64,000 bases of DNA from Chamaea fasciata (Eukaryota > Chordata > Aves > Passeriformes > Sylviidae). The notes beneath the pieces are model-generated. The model made no database searches. It had not been told where the DNA came from and was given only the letters and a program-made list of their open reading frames with translations. Of the stretch, positions 1 to 14,600 are shown one piece after another. How positions within the stretch are numbered: position 1 is the stretch's first letter; the number at the start of each line of letters is the position of its first letter. The DNA lies in contig JARCOQ010000190.1 in the NCBI GenBank assembly GCA_029207755.1, positions 62,001-126,000 of the forward strand, written 5' to 3'. The position numbers were made by a program, and so were the translations under genes.

Positions 1-3000
1 GGACACCTAGGGGACAGCCAGGGCACCCCGAGGGACACCAGCGCACCCCAAGGGACACCTAGGTGACAGCCAGGGCACCCCCAGGGAAACCTAGGGGACA
101 GCTAGGGCACTCCAGAGACAGCCAGGACACCCCCAGGGACACCTAGGGGACAGCCAGGGCACCCGAGGGACAGCCAGAGCACCCCCAGGGACACCAAGGG
201 CACAGCCAGGGCACCGTAGGGAAAGCCAGGGCAACGCCAGGGTCACCAAGGGGACAGCCAGGGCATCCCCAGGGACACCCTGTGCACCCCCAGGGATACC
301 TAGGGGACAGCCAGGGCCCATCCCGGGACACCTAGGGGACAGCCAGGGAACCCCAGGGACACCCTGTGCACGCCCAGGGACACCCAGGGCACACCCAGGG
401 ACACCTAGGGGACAGCCAGGGCACCCTAGGGACAGCCAGGGCACCCCCAGGGACACCGAGGGCACAGCCAGGGCACCCCCAGGGACACCGAGAGGACAGG
501 CAGGGCACCCCCAGGGACACCTTGGGGACAGCCAGGGCACCCCAGGGAAAGCCAGGGCACCCCCAAGGACACCTAGGGGACCTCCAAGGGCACCCCCAGG
601 GACAGCCAGGGCACCCCCAGGGCCACCTAGGGGAGAGCCAGGGCACCCCAGGGACAGCGAGGGCACCCCCAGGGACATCCAGGGCACCCCCAGGGACACC
701 TAGGGGACAGCCAGGGCACCCCCAGGGACACCCAGGGCACCCCCAGGGACACCTAGGGGACAGCCAGGGCACCCCAAGGGACACCTAGGGGAGAGGCAGG
801 GCGCCCCCAGGGACACCTAGGGGAGAGGCAGGGCACCCCCAGGGACACCTAGGGGACAGCCAGGGCACCCCCAGGGACACCTAGGGGACAGCCAGGGCAC
901 CCTAGGGACAGCCAGGGCAACCCCAGGGACCCCTAGGGCACAGCCAGGGCACGCCAGGGACAGCCAGGGCACCCCCAGGGACACCAAGGGGACATCCAGA
1001 GCACCCCAGGGACAGCCAGGGCACCCCCAGGGACACCGAAGGAACACCCTGGGCACCCCCAGGGACACCAAGGGGACCCCCAGGGACACCTAGGGGACAG
1101 GCAGGGCATTCCCAGGGACACTGACGGGACAGCCAGGGCACCCCCAGAGACCCCTAGGGGACAGCCAGGGCACTCCCAGGGACATTCTGGGCACCCACAG
1201 GGACACCTAGGGGACAGCCAGGGCACACCAGGGACACCCAGGGCACCCCCAGGGACACCTAGGGGACCTCCAGGGCACCCCCAGGGACACCCAGGGCACC
1301 CCCAGGGCCACCTAGGGGACAGCCAGGGCACCCCAGGGACAGCCAGGGCCCCCCCAGGGACACCTAGGCGACAGCCAGGGCACCCCAGGCACACCCAGGG
1401 CTCCCCCAGGGACACCTAGGGGACAGCCAGGGCACCCCCAGAGACACCGAGGTCACCCCCAGGGACACCTAGGGCACCCCCAGAGACACCGAAGGCACAG
1501 CCAGGGCACCCTAGGGACAGCCAGGGCACCCCCAGGGACACCTAGGGGACAGCCAGGGCACCCCCAGGGACACCTAGAAGACAGCCAGGGCAACCCCAGG
1601 GACACCTAGGGGACAGCCAGGGCACCCCCAGGAACACCTAGGGGACAGCCAGGGCACTCCAGAGACAGCCAGGACACCCCCAGGGACACCTAGGGGACAG
1701 CCAGGGCACCCGAGAGGCAGCCAGAGCACCCCCAGGGACACCAAGGGCACAGCCAGGGCACCGTAGGGACAGCCAGGGCAATGCCAGGGTCACCTAGGGG
1801 ACAGCCAGGGCATCCCCAGGGACACCCAGGGCACCCCCAGGGACACCTAGAAGACAGCCAGGGCACCCCCAGGGACACCTAGGGGACAAGCAGGGCACCC
1901 CCAGGGACACCTAGGGGACAGCCAGGGCCCCCCCAGGGACAACTAGGGGACAGCCAGGGCACTCCAGGGACACCCAGGGCACCCCCAGGGACACCTAGGG
2001 GACAGGCCGAGCACCCCCAGGGACACCTAGGGGACAGGCAGGGCACCCCCAGGGACACTCTGGGCACCCACAGGGACACCTTGAAGACAGCCAGGGCACC
2101 TCAGGGACATCCAGGGCACCCCCAGGGACACCTAGGGGACAGCCTGGGCACCCTAGGGACCGCCAGGGCACCCCCAGGGACACCCAGGGCACCCCCAGGG
2201 ACACGAAGGGGACAGCCAGGGCACCCCCAGGGACACCTAGGGGACAGCCAGGGCACCCCAGGGACACGCAGGGCACCCCCAGGGACACCTAGAGGACAGC
2301 CAGGGCACCCCCAGTGACACCTAGGGGACAGCCAGGGCACCCCTAGGGACAGCCAGGGCACCCCCAGGGACAACTAGGGAACAGCCAGGGCATCCCCAGG
2401 GACACCCAGGGCACCCCCAGGGACACCTAGAGGATAGCCAGGGCACCCCCAGTGACACCTAGGGCACCCCCAGAGACACCGAAGGCACAGCCAGGGCACC
2501 CTAGGGACAGCCAGGGCACCCCCAGGGACACCTAGGGGACAGCCAGGGCACCCCCAGGGACACCTAGAAGACAGCCAGGGCAACCTCAGGGACACCTAGG
2601 GGACAGCCAGGGCACCCCCAGGGACACCTAGGGGACAGCCAGGGCACCCGAGGGACAGCCAGAGCACCCCCAGGGACACCAAGGGCACAGCCAGGGCACC
2701 GTAGGGACAGCCAGGGCAACGCCAGGGTCACCTAGGGAACAGCCAGGGCATCCCCAGGGACACCCAGGGCACCCCCAGGGACACCTAGAAGACAGCCAGG
2801 GCACCCCCAGGGACACCTAGGGGACAAGCAGGGCACCCCCAGGGACACCTAGGGGACAGCCAGGGCCCCCCCAGGGACAACTAGGGGACAGCCAGGGCAC
2901 TTCAGGGACACCCAGGGCACCCCCAGGGACACCTAGGTGACAGGCCGAGCACCCCCAGGGACACCTAGGGGACAGGCAGGGCACCCCCAGGGACACTCTG

Positions 3001-4560
3001 GGCACCCACAGGGACACCTTGAAGACAGCCAGGGCACCTCAGGGACATCCAGGGCACCCCAGGGACACCTAGGGGACAGCCTGGGCACCCTAGGGACCGC
3101 CAGGGCACCCCCAGGGACACCCAGGGCACCCCCAGGGACACGAAGGGGACAGCAAGGGCACCCCCAGGGACACCTAGGGGACAGCCAGGGCACCCCAGGG
3201 ACACGCAGGGCACCCCCAGGGACACCTAGAGGACAGCCAGGGCACCCCCAGTGACACCTAGGGGACAGCCAGGGCACCCCTAGGGACAGCCAGGGCAGCC
3301 CCAGGGACACCTAGGGAACAGCCAGGGCATCCCCAGGGACACCCAGGGCACCCCCAGGGACACCTAGAGGACAGCCCGGGCACCCCCAGTGACACCTAGG
3401 GGACAGCCAGGGCACCCCCAGGGACACCGAGGGCACAGCCAGGGCACTCCAGAGACAGCCAGGGCACCCCCAGGGACACCTAGGGGACAGCCACGGCACC
3501 CGAGGGACCGCCAGAGCACCCCCAGGGACACCAAGGGCACAGCCAGGGCACCCTAGGAACACCCAGCGCACCCCCAGGGACACCTAGGGGACAGCCAGGG
3601 CATCCGCAGGGACACCCAGGGCACCCCCAGGGACACCTAGAGGACAGCCAGGGCATCCCCAGGGACACCTAAGGGACAGGCAGGGCACCCCCAGGGACAC
3701 CGAGGGGAAAGCCAGGGCACCCCCAGGGACACCTAGGGGAAGGCAGGACACCCCCAGGGACACATAGGGGACAGCCAGGGCACCCCCAGGGACATTTAGG
3801 GGACAGCCAGGGCACTCCAGGGACACCCAGGGCACACCCAGGGACACCTAGGGGACAGGCCGGGCACCCCCAGGGACACCTAGGGGACAGGCAGGGCACC
3901 CCCAGGGACACTGACGGGACAGGCAGGGCACCCCCAGAGACCCCTAGGGGACAGCCAGGGCACGCCCAGGGACACGCTGGGCACCCACAGGGACACCTTG
4001 AAGACAGCCAGGGCACATCAGGGATACCCAGGGCACCGCCAGGGATACGAAGGGGACAGCCAGGGCACCCCAGGGACACCCAGGGCACCCCCAGGGACAC
4101 CTAGATGACAGGCAGGGCACCCCCAGGGACACCCAGGGCACCCCCAACGACACCTAGGGGACAGGCAGGGCACCCCCAGGGACACTGACGGGACAGCCAG
4201 GGCACCCCCAGGGACACCTAGGGGACAGCCAGGGCACTCCAGGGACACGCAGGGCACCCCCAGGGACACCTAGGGGAAAGCCAGGGCACCCGAGGGACAC
4301 CTAGGGGAAGGCAGGACACCCCCAGGGACACCTAGGGTACAGCCATGGCACCCCAGGGACACCCAGGGCACCCTCAGGGACACCGAGGGCACAGCCAGGG
4401 CACCCCCAGGGACACTCAGGGCACCCCCAGGGACACCTAGGGAACAGCCAGGGCATCCCCAGGGACACCCAGGGCACCCCCAGGGACACCTAGAGGACAG
4501 CCAGGGCACAACCAGGGACACCTAGGGGACAGGCAGGGCACCCCCAGGGACACCTAGGGG
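1..4560. repeat. Segmental duplication block A, copy 1
   Basis: This block matches 26732-31292 almost base for base. The offset is 26731 at first and 26732 after a single C is missing from a C-run near base 3060. It also matches ~16985-21560 (offset 16842, then 16944, then 16997 after indels) and, for its first ~2600 bases, 23532-26130 (offset 23531). The left boundary lies outside the window. On the right the match ends near base 4560, where copy 1 changes to a different variant order. Confidence 0.85.
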
Positions 4561-5459
4561 TCAGCCAGGGCACCCCCAGGGACACACTGGGCCCCCCAGG
4601 GACACGTAGGGGACAGCCAGGGCACCCCAGAGACACCCTGGGCACCCCCAGGGACACCTAGGGGACAGCCAGGGCACTCCAGAGACAGCCAGGGCACCCC
4701 CAGGGACACCTAGGGGACAGCCAGGGCACCCGAGGGACAGCCCGGGCACCCCCAGGGACACCTAGGGGACAGCCAGGGAACCCGAGGGACAGCCAGAGCA
4801 CCCCCAGGGACACCAAGGGCACAGCCAGGGCACCCTGGGGACAGGCAGGGCACCCCCAGGGACACCTAGGGGACAGGCATGGCACCCCCAGGGACACCTA
4901 GGGGACAGGCAGGGCACCCCCAGGGACACCTAGGGGACAGCCAGGGCCCCCCCAAGGACACCTAGGGGAAAGGCAGGGCACCCCCATGGACACCGAGGGG
5001 ACAGCCAGGGCACCCCCAGGGACACGTAGAGGACAGCCATAGCACCCCAGGGACAGCCAGGGCACCCCCAGGGACAGCTAGGGGACAGCCAGGGCAGCCC
5101 CAGGGACACCAAGGGGACAGCCAGAGCACCCCAGGGACACCCAGGGCACGCCCAGGGTCACCCAGGGCAGCCCCAGGGACACCTACGGGACAGCAAGGGC
5201 ACCCCCAGGACGCCCTGGGCACCCCCAGGTACACCTAGGAGACAGCCACGGCACCCCCAGGGACACCAAGGGCACAGCCTGGGCACCCTAGGGACAGCCA
5301 GGGCACCCCCAGGGACACTGACAGGACAGCCAGGGCACCCCAGGGACACCTAGGGCACAGCCAGGGCACCCCCAGGGACACCTAGGGGACAGCCAGGGCA
5401 CCCCCAGGGACACCTAGGGGACAGGCAGGGCACCCCAGGGACACGCAGGGCACCCCCAG

Positions 5460-6531
5460 GGACACCTAGGGGACCTCCAGGGCACCCCCAGGGACACCCA
5501 GGGCACCCCCAGGGCCACCTAGGGGACAGCCAGGGCACCCCAGGGACAGCCAGGGCCCCCCCAGGGACACCTAGGGGACAGCCAGGGCACCCCAAGCACA
5601 CCCAGGGCTCCCCCAGGGACACGTAGGGGACCGCCAGGGCACCCCCAGGGACAACGAGGTCACCCCCAGGGACACCTAGGGCACCCCCAGAGACACCGAG
5701 GGCACAGCCAGGGCACCCTAGGGACAGCCAGGGCACCCCCAGGGACACCTAGGGGACAGCCCGGGCCCCCCTGGGTACACCTAGGGGACAGCCAGGGCAC
5801 GCCCAGGGACACCTAGGGGACAGCCAGGGCACCCCCAGGGACACCTAGGGGACAGCCAGGGCACTCCAGAGACAGCCAGGGCACCCCCAGGGACACCTAG
5901 GGGACAGCCAGGGCACCCGAGGGACAGCCAGAGCACCCCCAGGGACACCAAGGGCACAGCCAGGGACACCTAGAGGACACCCAGGGCACCCCCTGGGACA
6001 CCTAGGGGACCTCCAGGGCACCCCCAGGGACACCCAGGGCACCCCCAGGGCCACCTAAGGGACAGCCAGGGCACCCCAGGGACAGCCAGGGCCCCCCCAG
6101 GGACACCTAGGGGACAGCCAGGGCACCCCAAGCACACCCAGGGCTCCCCCAGGGACACGTAGGGGACCGCCAGGGCACCCCCAGGGACAACGAGGTCACC
6201 CCCAGGGACACCTAGGGCACCCCCAGAGACACCGAGGGCACAGCCAGGGCACCCTAGGGACAGCCAGGGCACCCCCAGGGACACCTAGGGGACAGCCCGG
6301 GCCCCCCTGGGTACACCTAGGGGACAGCCAGGGCACGCCCAGGGACACCTAGGGGACAGCCAGGGCACCCCCAGGGACACCTAGGGGACAGCCAGGGCAC
6401 TCCAGAGACAGCCAGGGCACCCCCAGGGACACCTAGGGGACAGCCAGGGCACCCGAGGGACAGCCAGAGCACCCCCAGGGACACCAAGGGCACAGCCAGG
6501 GACACCTAGAGGACACCCAGGGCACCCCTGG
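5460..6531. repeat. Tandem 536-bp duplication
   Basis: Rare variants recur exactly 536 bases apart. The AAGCACACCCAGGG variant is at 5594 and 6130, and the CCCCCCTGGGTACACC variant is near 5767 and 6303. The first copy is about 5460-5995 and the second about 5996-6531, with similarity continuing to ~6610. A related single copy lies near 9600-10140. Confidence 0.75.
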
Positions 6532-7230
6532 GACACCTAGGGGACCTCCAGGGCACCCCCAGGGACACCCAGGGCACCCCCAGGGCCACCTAGGGGACAG
6601 CCAGGGCACCCGAGGGACAGCCAGAGCACCCCCAGGGACACCAAGGGCACAGCCAGGGACACATAGAGGACACCCAGGGCACCCCCTGGGACACCTAGGG
6701 GACCTCCAGGGCACCCCCAGGGACACCCGGGGCACCCCCAGGGCCACTCAGGGGACAGCCAGGGCACCCCAGGGACAGCCAGGGCCCCCCCAGGGACACT
6801 TAGGGGACAGCCAGGGCACCCCAGGCACACCCAGGGCTCCCCCAGGGACACCTAGGGGACCGCCAGGGCACCCCCAGGGACACCGAGGTCACCCCCAGGG
6901 ACACCTAGGGCACCCCCAAAGACACCGAGGGCACAGCCAGGGCACCCTAGGGACAGCCAGGGCACCCCCAGGGACACCTAGGGGACAGCCAGAGAACCCC
7001 CAGGGACACCTAGAAGACAGCCAGGGCACCCCCAGGGACACCTAGGGGACAGCCAGGGCACCCCCAGGGACACCTAGGGGACAGCCAGGGCACTCCAAAG
7101 ACAGCCAGGGCACCCCCAGGGACACCTAGGGGACAGCCAGGGCACCCGAGGGACAGCCAGAGCACCCCCAGGGACACCAAGGGCACAGCCAGGGACACCT
7201 AGAGGACAGCCAGGGCACCCCCAGGGACAC

Positions 7231-8650
7231 CTAGGGGACAGGCAGGGCACCCCCAGGGACACCTAGGGGACAGACAGGGCCACCCCAGGGACAACTAGGG
7301 GATAGCCAGGGCACTCCAGGGACACCCAGGGCAACCCCAGGGACACCTAGGGGACAGCCAGGGCACCCCCAGGGACACCCAGGGCACCCGCAACGACACC
7401 TAGGGGACAGGCAGGGCACCCCCAGGGACACTGACGGGACAGCCAGGGCACCCCCAGGGACACCTAGGGGACAGCCAGGGCACCCCAGGGACACGCAGGG
7501 CACCCCCAGGGACACCTAGGGCACAGCCAGGGCACCCCCAGGGACACCTAGGGGACAGGCAGCGCACCCCCAGAGACCCCTAGGGGACAGCCAGGGCCCC
7601 CCCAGGGACACCCAGGGCACCCCCAGGGACACCTAGGGAACAGCCAGGGCATCCCCAGGGACACCCAGGGCACCCCCAGAGACAACTACGGGACAGCAAG
7701 GGCAACCCCAGGGACACCCTGGGCACCCCCAGGGACACCTAGGGGACAGCCAGGGCACCCTCAAGACACGAAGGGGACAGGCAGGGCACCCCCAGGGACA
7801 CCCAGGGCACCCCCAGGGACACCTAGGGGACAGCCAGGGCACCCCGAGGGACACCAGGGCACCCCCAGGGACACCTAGGGGACAGCCAGGGCACCCTAAG
7901 GACAGCCAGGGCACCCCCAGGGACACCAAGGGCACAGCCAGTGCACCCTAGGGACAGCCAGGGCACCCTCAGGGACACCCAGGGAACCCCAAGGGACACC
8001 TAGGGGACAGCCAGGGCACCCCATGGACACCCAGGGCACCCCAAGGGCCGCCTAGGGGACAGCCAGGGCACCCCGAGGGACACCTAGGGGACAGCCAGGG
8101 CATCCCCAGGGACACCTAGAAGACATCCAGGGCACCCCAGGGACACCCAGGGCACCCCCAGGGACACGTAGAGGACAGCAATGGCACCCCAGGGACAGCC
8201 AGGGCACCCCCAGGGACACCTAGGGGACAGCCAGGGCACCCCCAGGGACACCAAGGGGACAGCCAGAGCACCCAAAGGACCGCCAGGGCACCCCCAGAGA
8301 CACCTAGAAGACATCCAGGGCACACCAGGGACACCAAGGAGACACCCAGGGAACCCCCAGGGACACCTAGGGGACAGCCAGGGTACCCCAGGGACACCCA
8401 GGGCACCCCCAGGGACACCTACGGGACAGCAAGGGCACCACCAGGGACACCCTGGGCACCCCCAGGGACACCTAGGGGACAGGCAGGGCACCCCCAGGGA
8501 CACCGAGGGGACAGCCAGGGCACCCCCAGGGACAACTAGAGGACAGGCAGGGCGCCCCCAGGGCACCCCAGGGACACCCAGGGCACCCCCAGGGACACGT
8601 AGAGGACAGCCATGGCACCCCAGGGACAGCCAGGGCACCCCCAGGGACAG
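7231..8650. repeat. Duplicated block, copy 1 (second copy ~10793-12180)
   Basis: The order of repeat variants here matches ~10793-12180 with offsets of 3562, 3445 and 3520 in successive parts, so the two copies differ by unit-scale insertions and deletions. It is repeat only, with no gene-like content. Confidence 0.65.
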
Positions 8651-11600
8651 CTAGGGGACAGCCAGAGCACCCCAAGGACAGTCAGGGCACCCCCAGGGAC
8701 ACCAAAGGGACAGCCAGAGCACCCCAAGGAAAGCCAGGGCACACCCAGGGACACCTAGGGGAGAGCCAGGGCACCTCCAGGGACACCTAGGGGTCAGCCA
8801 GGGCACCCCCAGGGACACACTGGGCCCCCCAGGGACACGTAGGGGACAGCCAGGGCACCCCAGAGACACCCTGGGCACCCCCGGGGACACCTAGGGGACA
8901 GCCAGGGCACTCCAGAGACAGCCAGGGCACCCCCAGGGACACCTAGGGGACAGCCAGGGCACCCGAGGGACAGCCCGGGCACCCCCAGGGACACCTAGGG
9001 GACAGCCAGGGCACCCGAGGGACAGCCAGAGCACCCCCAGGGACACCAAGGGCACAGCCAGGGCACCCTGGGGACAGGCAGGGCACCCCCAGGGACACCT
9101 AGGGGACAGGCATGGCACCCCCAGGGACACCTAGGGGACAGGCAGGGCACCCCCAGGGACACCTAGGGGACAGCCAGGGCCCCCCCAAGGACACCTAGGG
9201 GAAAGGCAGGGCACCCCCAGGGACACCGAGGGGACAGCCAGGGCAGCCCCAGGGACACCAAGGGGACAGCCAGAGCACCCCAGGGACAGCCAGGGCACCC
9301 CCAGGGTCACCCAGGGCAGCCCCAGGGACACCTACGGGACAGCAAGGGCACCCCCAGGGACACCCTGGGCACCCCCAGGTACACCTAGGAGACAGCCACG
9401 GCACCCCCAGGGACACCAAGGGCACAGCCTGGGCACCCTAGGGACAGCCAGGGCACCCCCAGGGACACTGACAGGACAGCCAGGGCACCCCAGGGACACC
9501 TAGGGCACAGCCAGGGCACCCCCAGGGACACCTAGGGGACAGCCAGGGCACCCCCAGGGACACCTAGGGGACAGGCAGGGCACCCCAGGGACACGCAGGG
9601 CACCCCCAGGGACACCTAGGGGACCTCCAGGGCACCCCCAGGGACACCCAGGGCACCCCCAGGGCCACCTAGGGGACAGCCAGGGCACCCCAGGGACAGC
9701 CAGGGCCCCCCCAGGGACACCTAGGGGACAGCCAGGGCACCCGAAGCACACCCAGGGCTCCCCCAGGGACACCTAGGGGACCGCCAGGGCACCCCCAGGG
9801 ACAACGAGGTCACCCCCAGGGACACCTAGGGCACCCCCAGAGACACCGAGGGCACAGCCAGGGCACTCTAGGGACAGCCAGGGCACCCCCAGGGACACCT
9901 AGGGGACAGCCCGGGCACCCCTGGGTACACCTAGGGGACAGCCAGGGCACGCCCAGGGACACCTAGGGGACAGCCAGGGCACCCCCAGGGACACCTAGGG
10001 GACAGCCAGGGCACTCCAGAGACAGCCAGGGCACCCCCAGGGACACCTAGGGGACAGCCAGGGCACCCGAGGGACAGCCAGAGCACCCCCAGGGACACCA
10101 AGGGCACAGCCAGGGACACCTAGAGGACACCCAGGGCACCCCCTGGGACACCTAGGGGACCTCCAGGGCACCCCCAGGGACACCCAGGGCACCCCCAGGG
10201 CCACCTAGGGGACAGCCAGGGCACCCGAGGGACAGCCAGAGCACCCCCAGGGACACCAAGGGCACAGCCAGGGACACCTAGAGGACACCCAGGGCACCCC
10301 CTGGGACACCTAGGGGACCTCCAGGGCACCCTCAGGGACACCCAGGGCACCCCCAGGGCCACTCAGGGGACAGCCAGGGCACCCCAGGGACAGCCAGGGC
10401 CCCCCCAGGGACACTTAGGGGACAGCCAGGGCACCCCAGGCACACCCAGGGCTCCCCCAGGGACACCTAGGGGACCGCCAGGGCACCCCCAGGGACACCG
10501 AGGTCACCCCCAGGGACACCTAGGGCACCCCCAAAGACACCGAGGGCACAGCCAGGGCACCCTAGGGACAGCCAGGGCACCCCCAGGGACACCTAGGGGA
10601 CAGCCAGAGAACCCCCAGGGACACCTAGAAGACAGCCAGGGCACCCCCAGGGACACCTAGGGGACAGCCAGGGCACCCCCAGGGACACCTAGGGGACAGC
10701 CAGGGCACTCCAGAGACAGCCAGGGCACCGCCAGGGACACCTAGGGGACAGCCAGGGCACCCGAGGGACAGCCAGGGCACCCCCAGGGACACCTAGGGGA
10801 CAGGCAGGGCACCCCCAGGGACACCTAGGGGACAGACAGGGCCACCCCAGGGACAACTAGGGGATAGCCAGGGCACTCCAGGGACACCCAGGGCAACCCC
10901 AGGGACACCTAGGGGACAGCCAGGGCACCCCCAGGGACACCCAGGGCACCCGCAACGACACCTAGGGGACAGGCAGGGCACCCCCAGGGACACTGACGGG
11001 ACAGCCAGGGCACCCCCAGGGACACCTAGGGGACAGCCAGGGCACCCCAGGGACACGCAGGGCACCCCCAGGGACACCTAGGGCACAGCCAGGGCACCCC
11101 CAGGGACACCTAGGGGACAGGCAGCGCACCCCCAGAGACCCCTAGGGGACAGCCAGGGCCCCCCCAGGGACACCCAGGGCACCCCCAGGGACACCTAGGG
11201 AACAGCCAGGGCATCCCCAGGGACACCCAGGGCACCCCCAGGGACAACTACGGGACAGCCAGGGCACCCTCAAGACACGAAGGGGACAGGCAGGGCACCC
11301 CCAGGGACACCCAGGGCACCCCCAGGGACACCTAGGGGACAGCCAGGGCACCCCGAGGGACACCAGGGCACCCCCAGGGACACCTAGGGGACAGCCAGGG
11401 CACCCTAAGGACAGCCAGGGCACCCCAGGGGACACCAAGGGCACAGCCAGGGCACCCTAGGGACAGCCAGGGCACCCTCAGGGACACCCAGGGAACCCCA
11501 AGGGACACCTAGGGGACAGCCAGGGCACCCCATGGACACCCAGGGCACCCCAAGGGCCGCCTAGGGGACAGCCAGGGCACCCCGAGGGACACCTAGGGGA

Positions 11601-14600
11601 CAGCCAGGGCATCCCCAGGGACACCTAGAGGACAGGCAGGGCACCCCCAGGGCACCCCAGGGACACCCAGGGCACCCCCAGGGACACGTAGAGGACAGCC
11701 ATGGGACCCCAGGGACAGCCAGGGCACCCCCAGGGACACCTAGGGGACAGCCAGGGCACCCCCAGGGACACCAAGGGGACAGCCAGAGCACCCAAAGGAC
11801 AGCCAGGGCACCCCCAGAGACACCTAGAAGACATCCAGGGCACACCAGGGACACCAAGGGGACACCCAGGGAACCCCCAGGGACACCTAGGGGACAGCCA
11901 GGGTACCCCAGGGACACCCAGGGCACCCCCAGGGACACCTACGGGACAGCAAGGGCACCACCAGGGACACCCTGGGCACCCCCAGGGACACCTAGGGGAC
12001 AGGCAGGGCACCCCCAGGGACACCGAGGGGACAGCCAGGGCACCCCCAGGGACAACTAGAGGACAGGCAGGGCGCCCCCAGGGCACCCCAGGGACACCCA
12101 GGGCACCCCCAGGGACACGTAGAGGACAGCCATGGCACCCCCAGGGACACCTAGGGGACAGGGAGGGCACCCCCAGGGACACCTAGGGGACAGCCAGGGC
12201 CCCCCCAAGGACACCTAGGGGAAAGGCAGGGCACCCCCAGGGACACCGAGGGGACAGCCAGGGCACCCCCAGGGACACGTAGAGGACAGCCATAGCACCC
12301 CAGGGACAGCCAGGGCACCCCCAGGGACAGCTAGGGGACAGCCAGGGCAGCCCCAGGGACACCAAGGGGACAGCCAGAGCACCCCAGGGACACCCAGGGC
12401 ACCCCCAGGGTCACCCAGGGCAGCCCCAGGGACACCTACGGGACAGCAAGGGCACCCCCAGGGACACCCTGGGCGCCCCCAGGGACACCTAGGAGACAGC
12501 CACGGCACCCCCAGGGACACCAAGGGCACAGCCTGGGCACCCTAGGGACAGCCAGGGCACCCCCAGGGACACTGACAGGACAGCCAGGGCACCCCAGGGA
12601 CACCTAGGGGACAGCTAGGGCACCCCAGGCACACCCAGGGCACCCCCAGGGACACCTAGGGGACAGCCAGGGCACCCTAGGGACAGCCAGGGCACCCCCA
12701 AGGACACCTAGGGGACACGCAGGGAACCCCCAGGGACACCTAGGGGACAGCCAGGGCATCCCCAGGGACACCCAGGGCACCCCCAGATACACCAAGGGCA
12801 CAGCCAGGGCACCCTAGGGACAGCCAGGGCACCCCAAGGGACACCGAGGGGACAGCCAGGGCACCCCCAGGGACACCTAGAGGACAGGCAGGGCACCCCC
12901 AGGGCACCCCAGGGACACCAAGGGCACCCCCAGGGACACGTAGAGGACAGCCATGGCACCCCAGGGACAGTCAGGGCACCCCCAGGGACACCAAGGGGAC
13001 AGCCCGAGCACCCCAAGGACAGCCAGGGCACCCTCAGGGACACCTAGGGGACAGCCAGGGCACCCCAGGGACACCAAGGGGACAGCCAGGGCACCCCCAG
13101 GGACACCTAGGGGACAGCCAGGGTACCCCAGGGACACCCAGGGCACCCCCAGGGACACCTAGGGGACAGCCAGGGCACCCCCAGAGACACCTAGGGGACA
13201 CCCAGGGCACCCCGACGGACACCAGGGCATCCCCAGGGACACCTAGGGGACAGCCAGAGAACACTAGGGACAGCCAGGGCACCCCCAGGGACACCTAGGG
13301 CACAGCCAGGGCACCCTAGGGACAGCCAGGGCATCCCCAGGGACACCAAGGGCACAGCCAGGGCACCCTAGGGACAGCCAGGGCACCCCCAGGGACACCT
13401 AGGGCACAGCCAGGGCACCCTAGGGACAGCCAGGGCACCCCCAGGGACACCGAGGGCACAGCCAGGCCACCCCCAGGGACACCTAGGGGACAGGCAGGGC
13501 ACCCCCAGAGACCCCTAGGGGACAGCCAGGGCCCCCCCAGGGACATCAAGGGCACAGCCAGGGCACCCTAGAGACAGCCAGGGCACCCCCAGGGACACCT
13601 AGGGCACATCCAGGGCACCCTAGGGACAGCCAGGGCAGCCTCAGGGACACCGAGGGCACAGCCAGGGCACCACCAGGGACACCAAGGGGACAGCCAGGGA
13701 ACTCTAGGGACAGCCAGGGCACCCCCAGGAACACCTAGGGGACAGCAAGGGCACCCCCAGGGACACCTAGGGGACAGCCAGGGCACTCCAGGGACAGCGA
13801 GGGCACCCCCAGGGACACCTAGGGGACAGCCAGGGCAGCCCAGGGACACTCAGGGCACCCCCAGGGAAACCTAGGGGACAGCCAGGGAACCCCAGGGACA
13901 CGTAGGGGACAGCCAGGGAACCCCACTGACACCCTGTGCACCCCCAGGTACACCCAGGGCACCCCCAGGGACACCTAGGGGACAGCCAGGGCACCCCAGG
14001 GACAGCCAGGGCCCCCCCAGGGACACCTAGGGGACAGCCAGGGCCCCCCCAGGGAAACCCAGGGCACCCCCAGGGACACCTGGGGGACAGGCAGGGCACC
14101 CCCAGGGACACTGAAGGGACAGCCAGGGCACCCCCAGAGACCCCTAGGGGACAGCCAGGGCACCCCAGGGACACCCAGGGCACCCCCAGGGACACCTAGG
14201 GGACAGGCAGGGCACCCCAGGGACACCCAGGGCACCCCCAACGACACCTAGGGGACAGGCAGGGCACACCCAGGGACACCTAGGGGACAGGCAGGGCACC
14301 CCCAGGGACACCGAGGGGAAAGCCAGGGCACTCCCAGGGACATTTAGGGGACAGCCAGGGCACTCCAGGGACACCCAGGGCACCCCCAGGGACACCTAGG
14401 GGACTACCAGGGCACCCCCAGAGACAGCTAGGGGACAGCCAGGGCACCTCCAGGGACACCTAGAGGACAGGCAGGGCACCCCCATGGCACCCCAGGGACA
14501 CCCAGGTCACCCCCAGGGACACCTAGGGGACAGCCAGGGCACCCCAGGCATACCCAGGGCACCCCCAGGGACACCTAGGGGACAGCCACGGCACCCTAGG

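Noticed and set aside
366..788. Plus-strand open frames rich in PGTPRGQPGHPQGH, resembling collagen or other Pro/Gly-rich proteins
   Set aside because: They are direct translation of the minisatellite. The 32-bp unit is not a multiple of three, equivalent peptides appear in other frames and on the other strand, and nothing suggests start context, splice structure or conservation.
933..1415. Minus-strand Cys/Trp/Pro-rich frames (PRCPWGCPGCPWG), resembling cysteine-rich secreted repeats
   Set aside because: Same repeat in another frame. Many begin at GTG, and ends fall at the palindromic CCTAGG. The same peptides recur wherever the duplicated blocks do.
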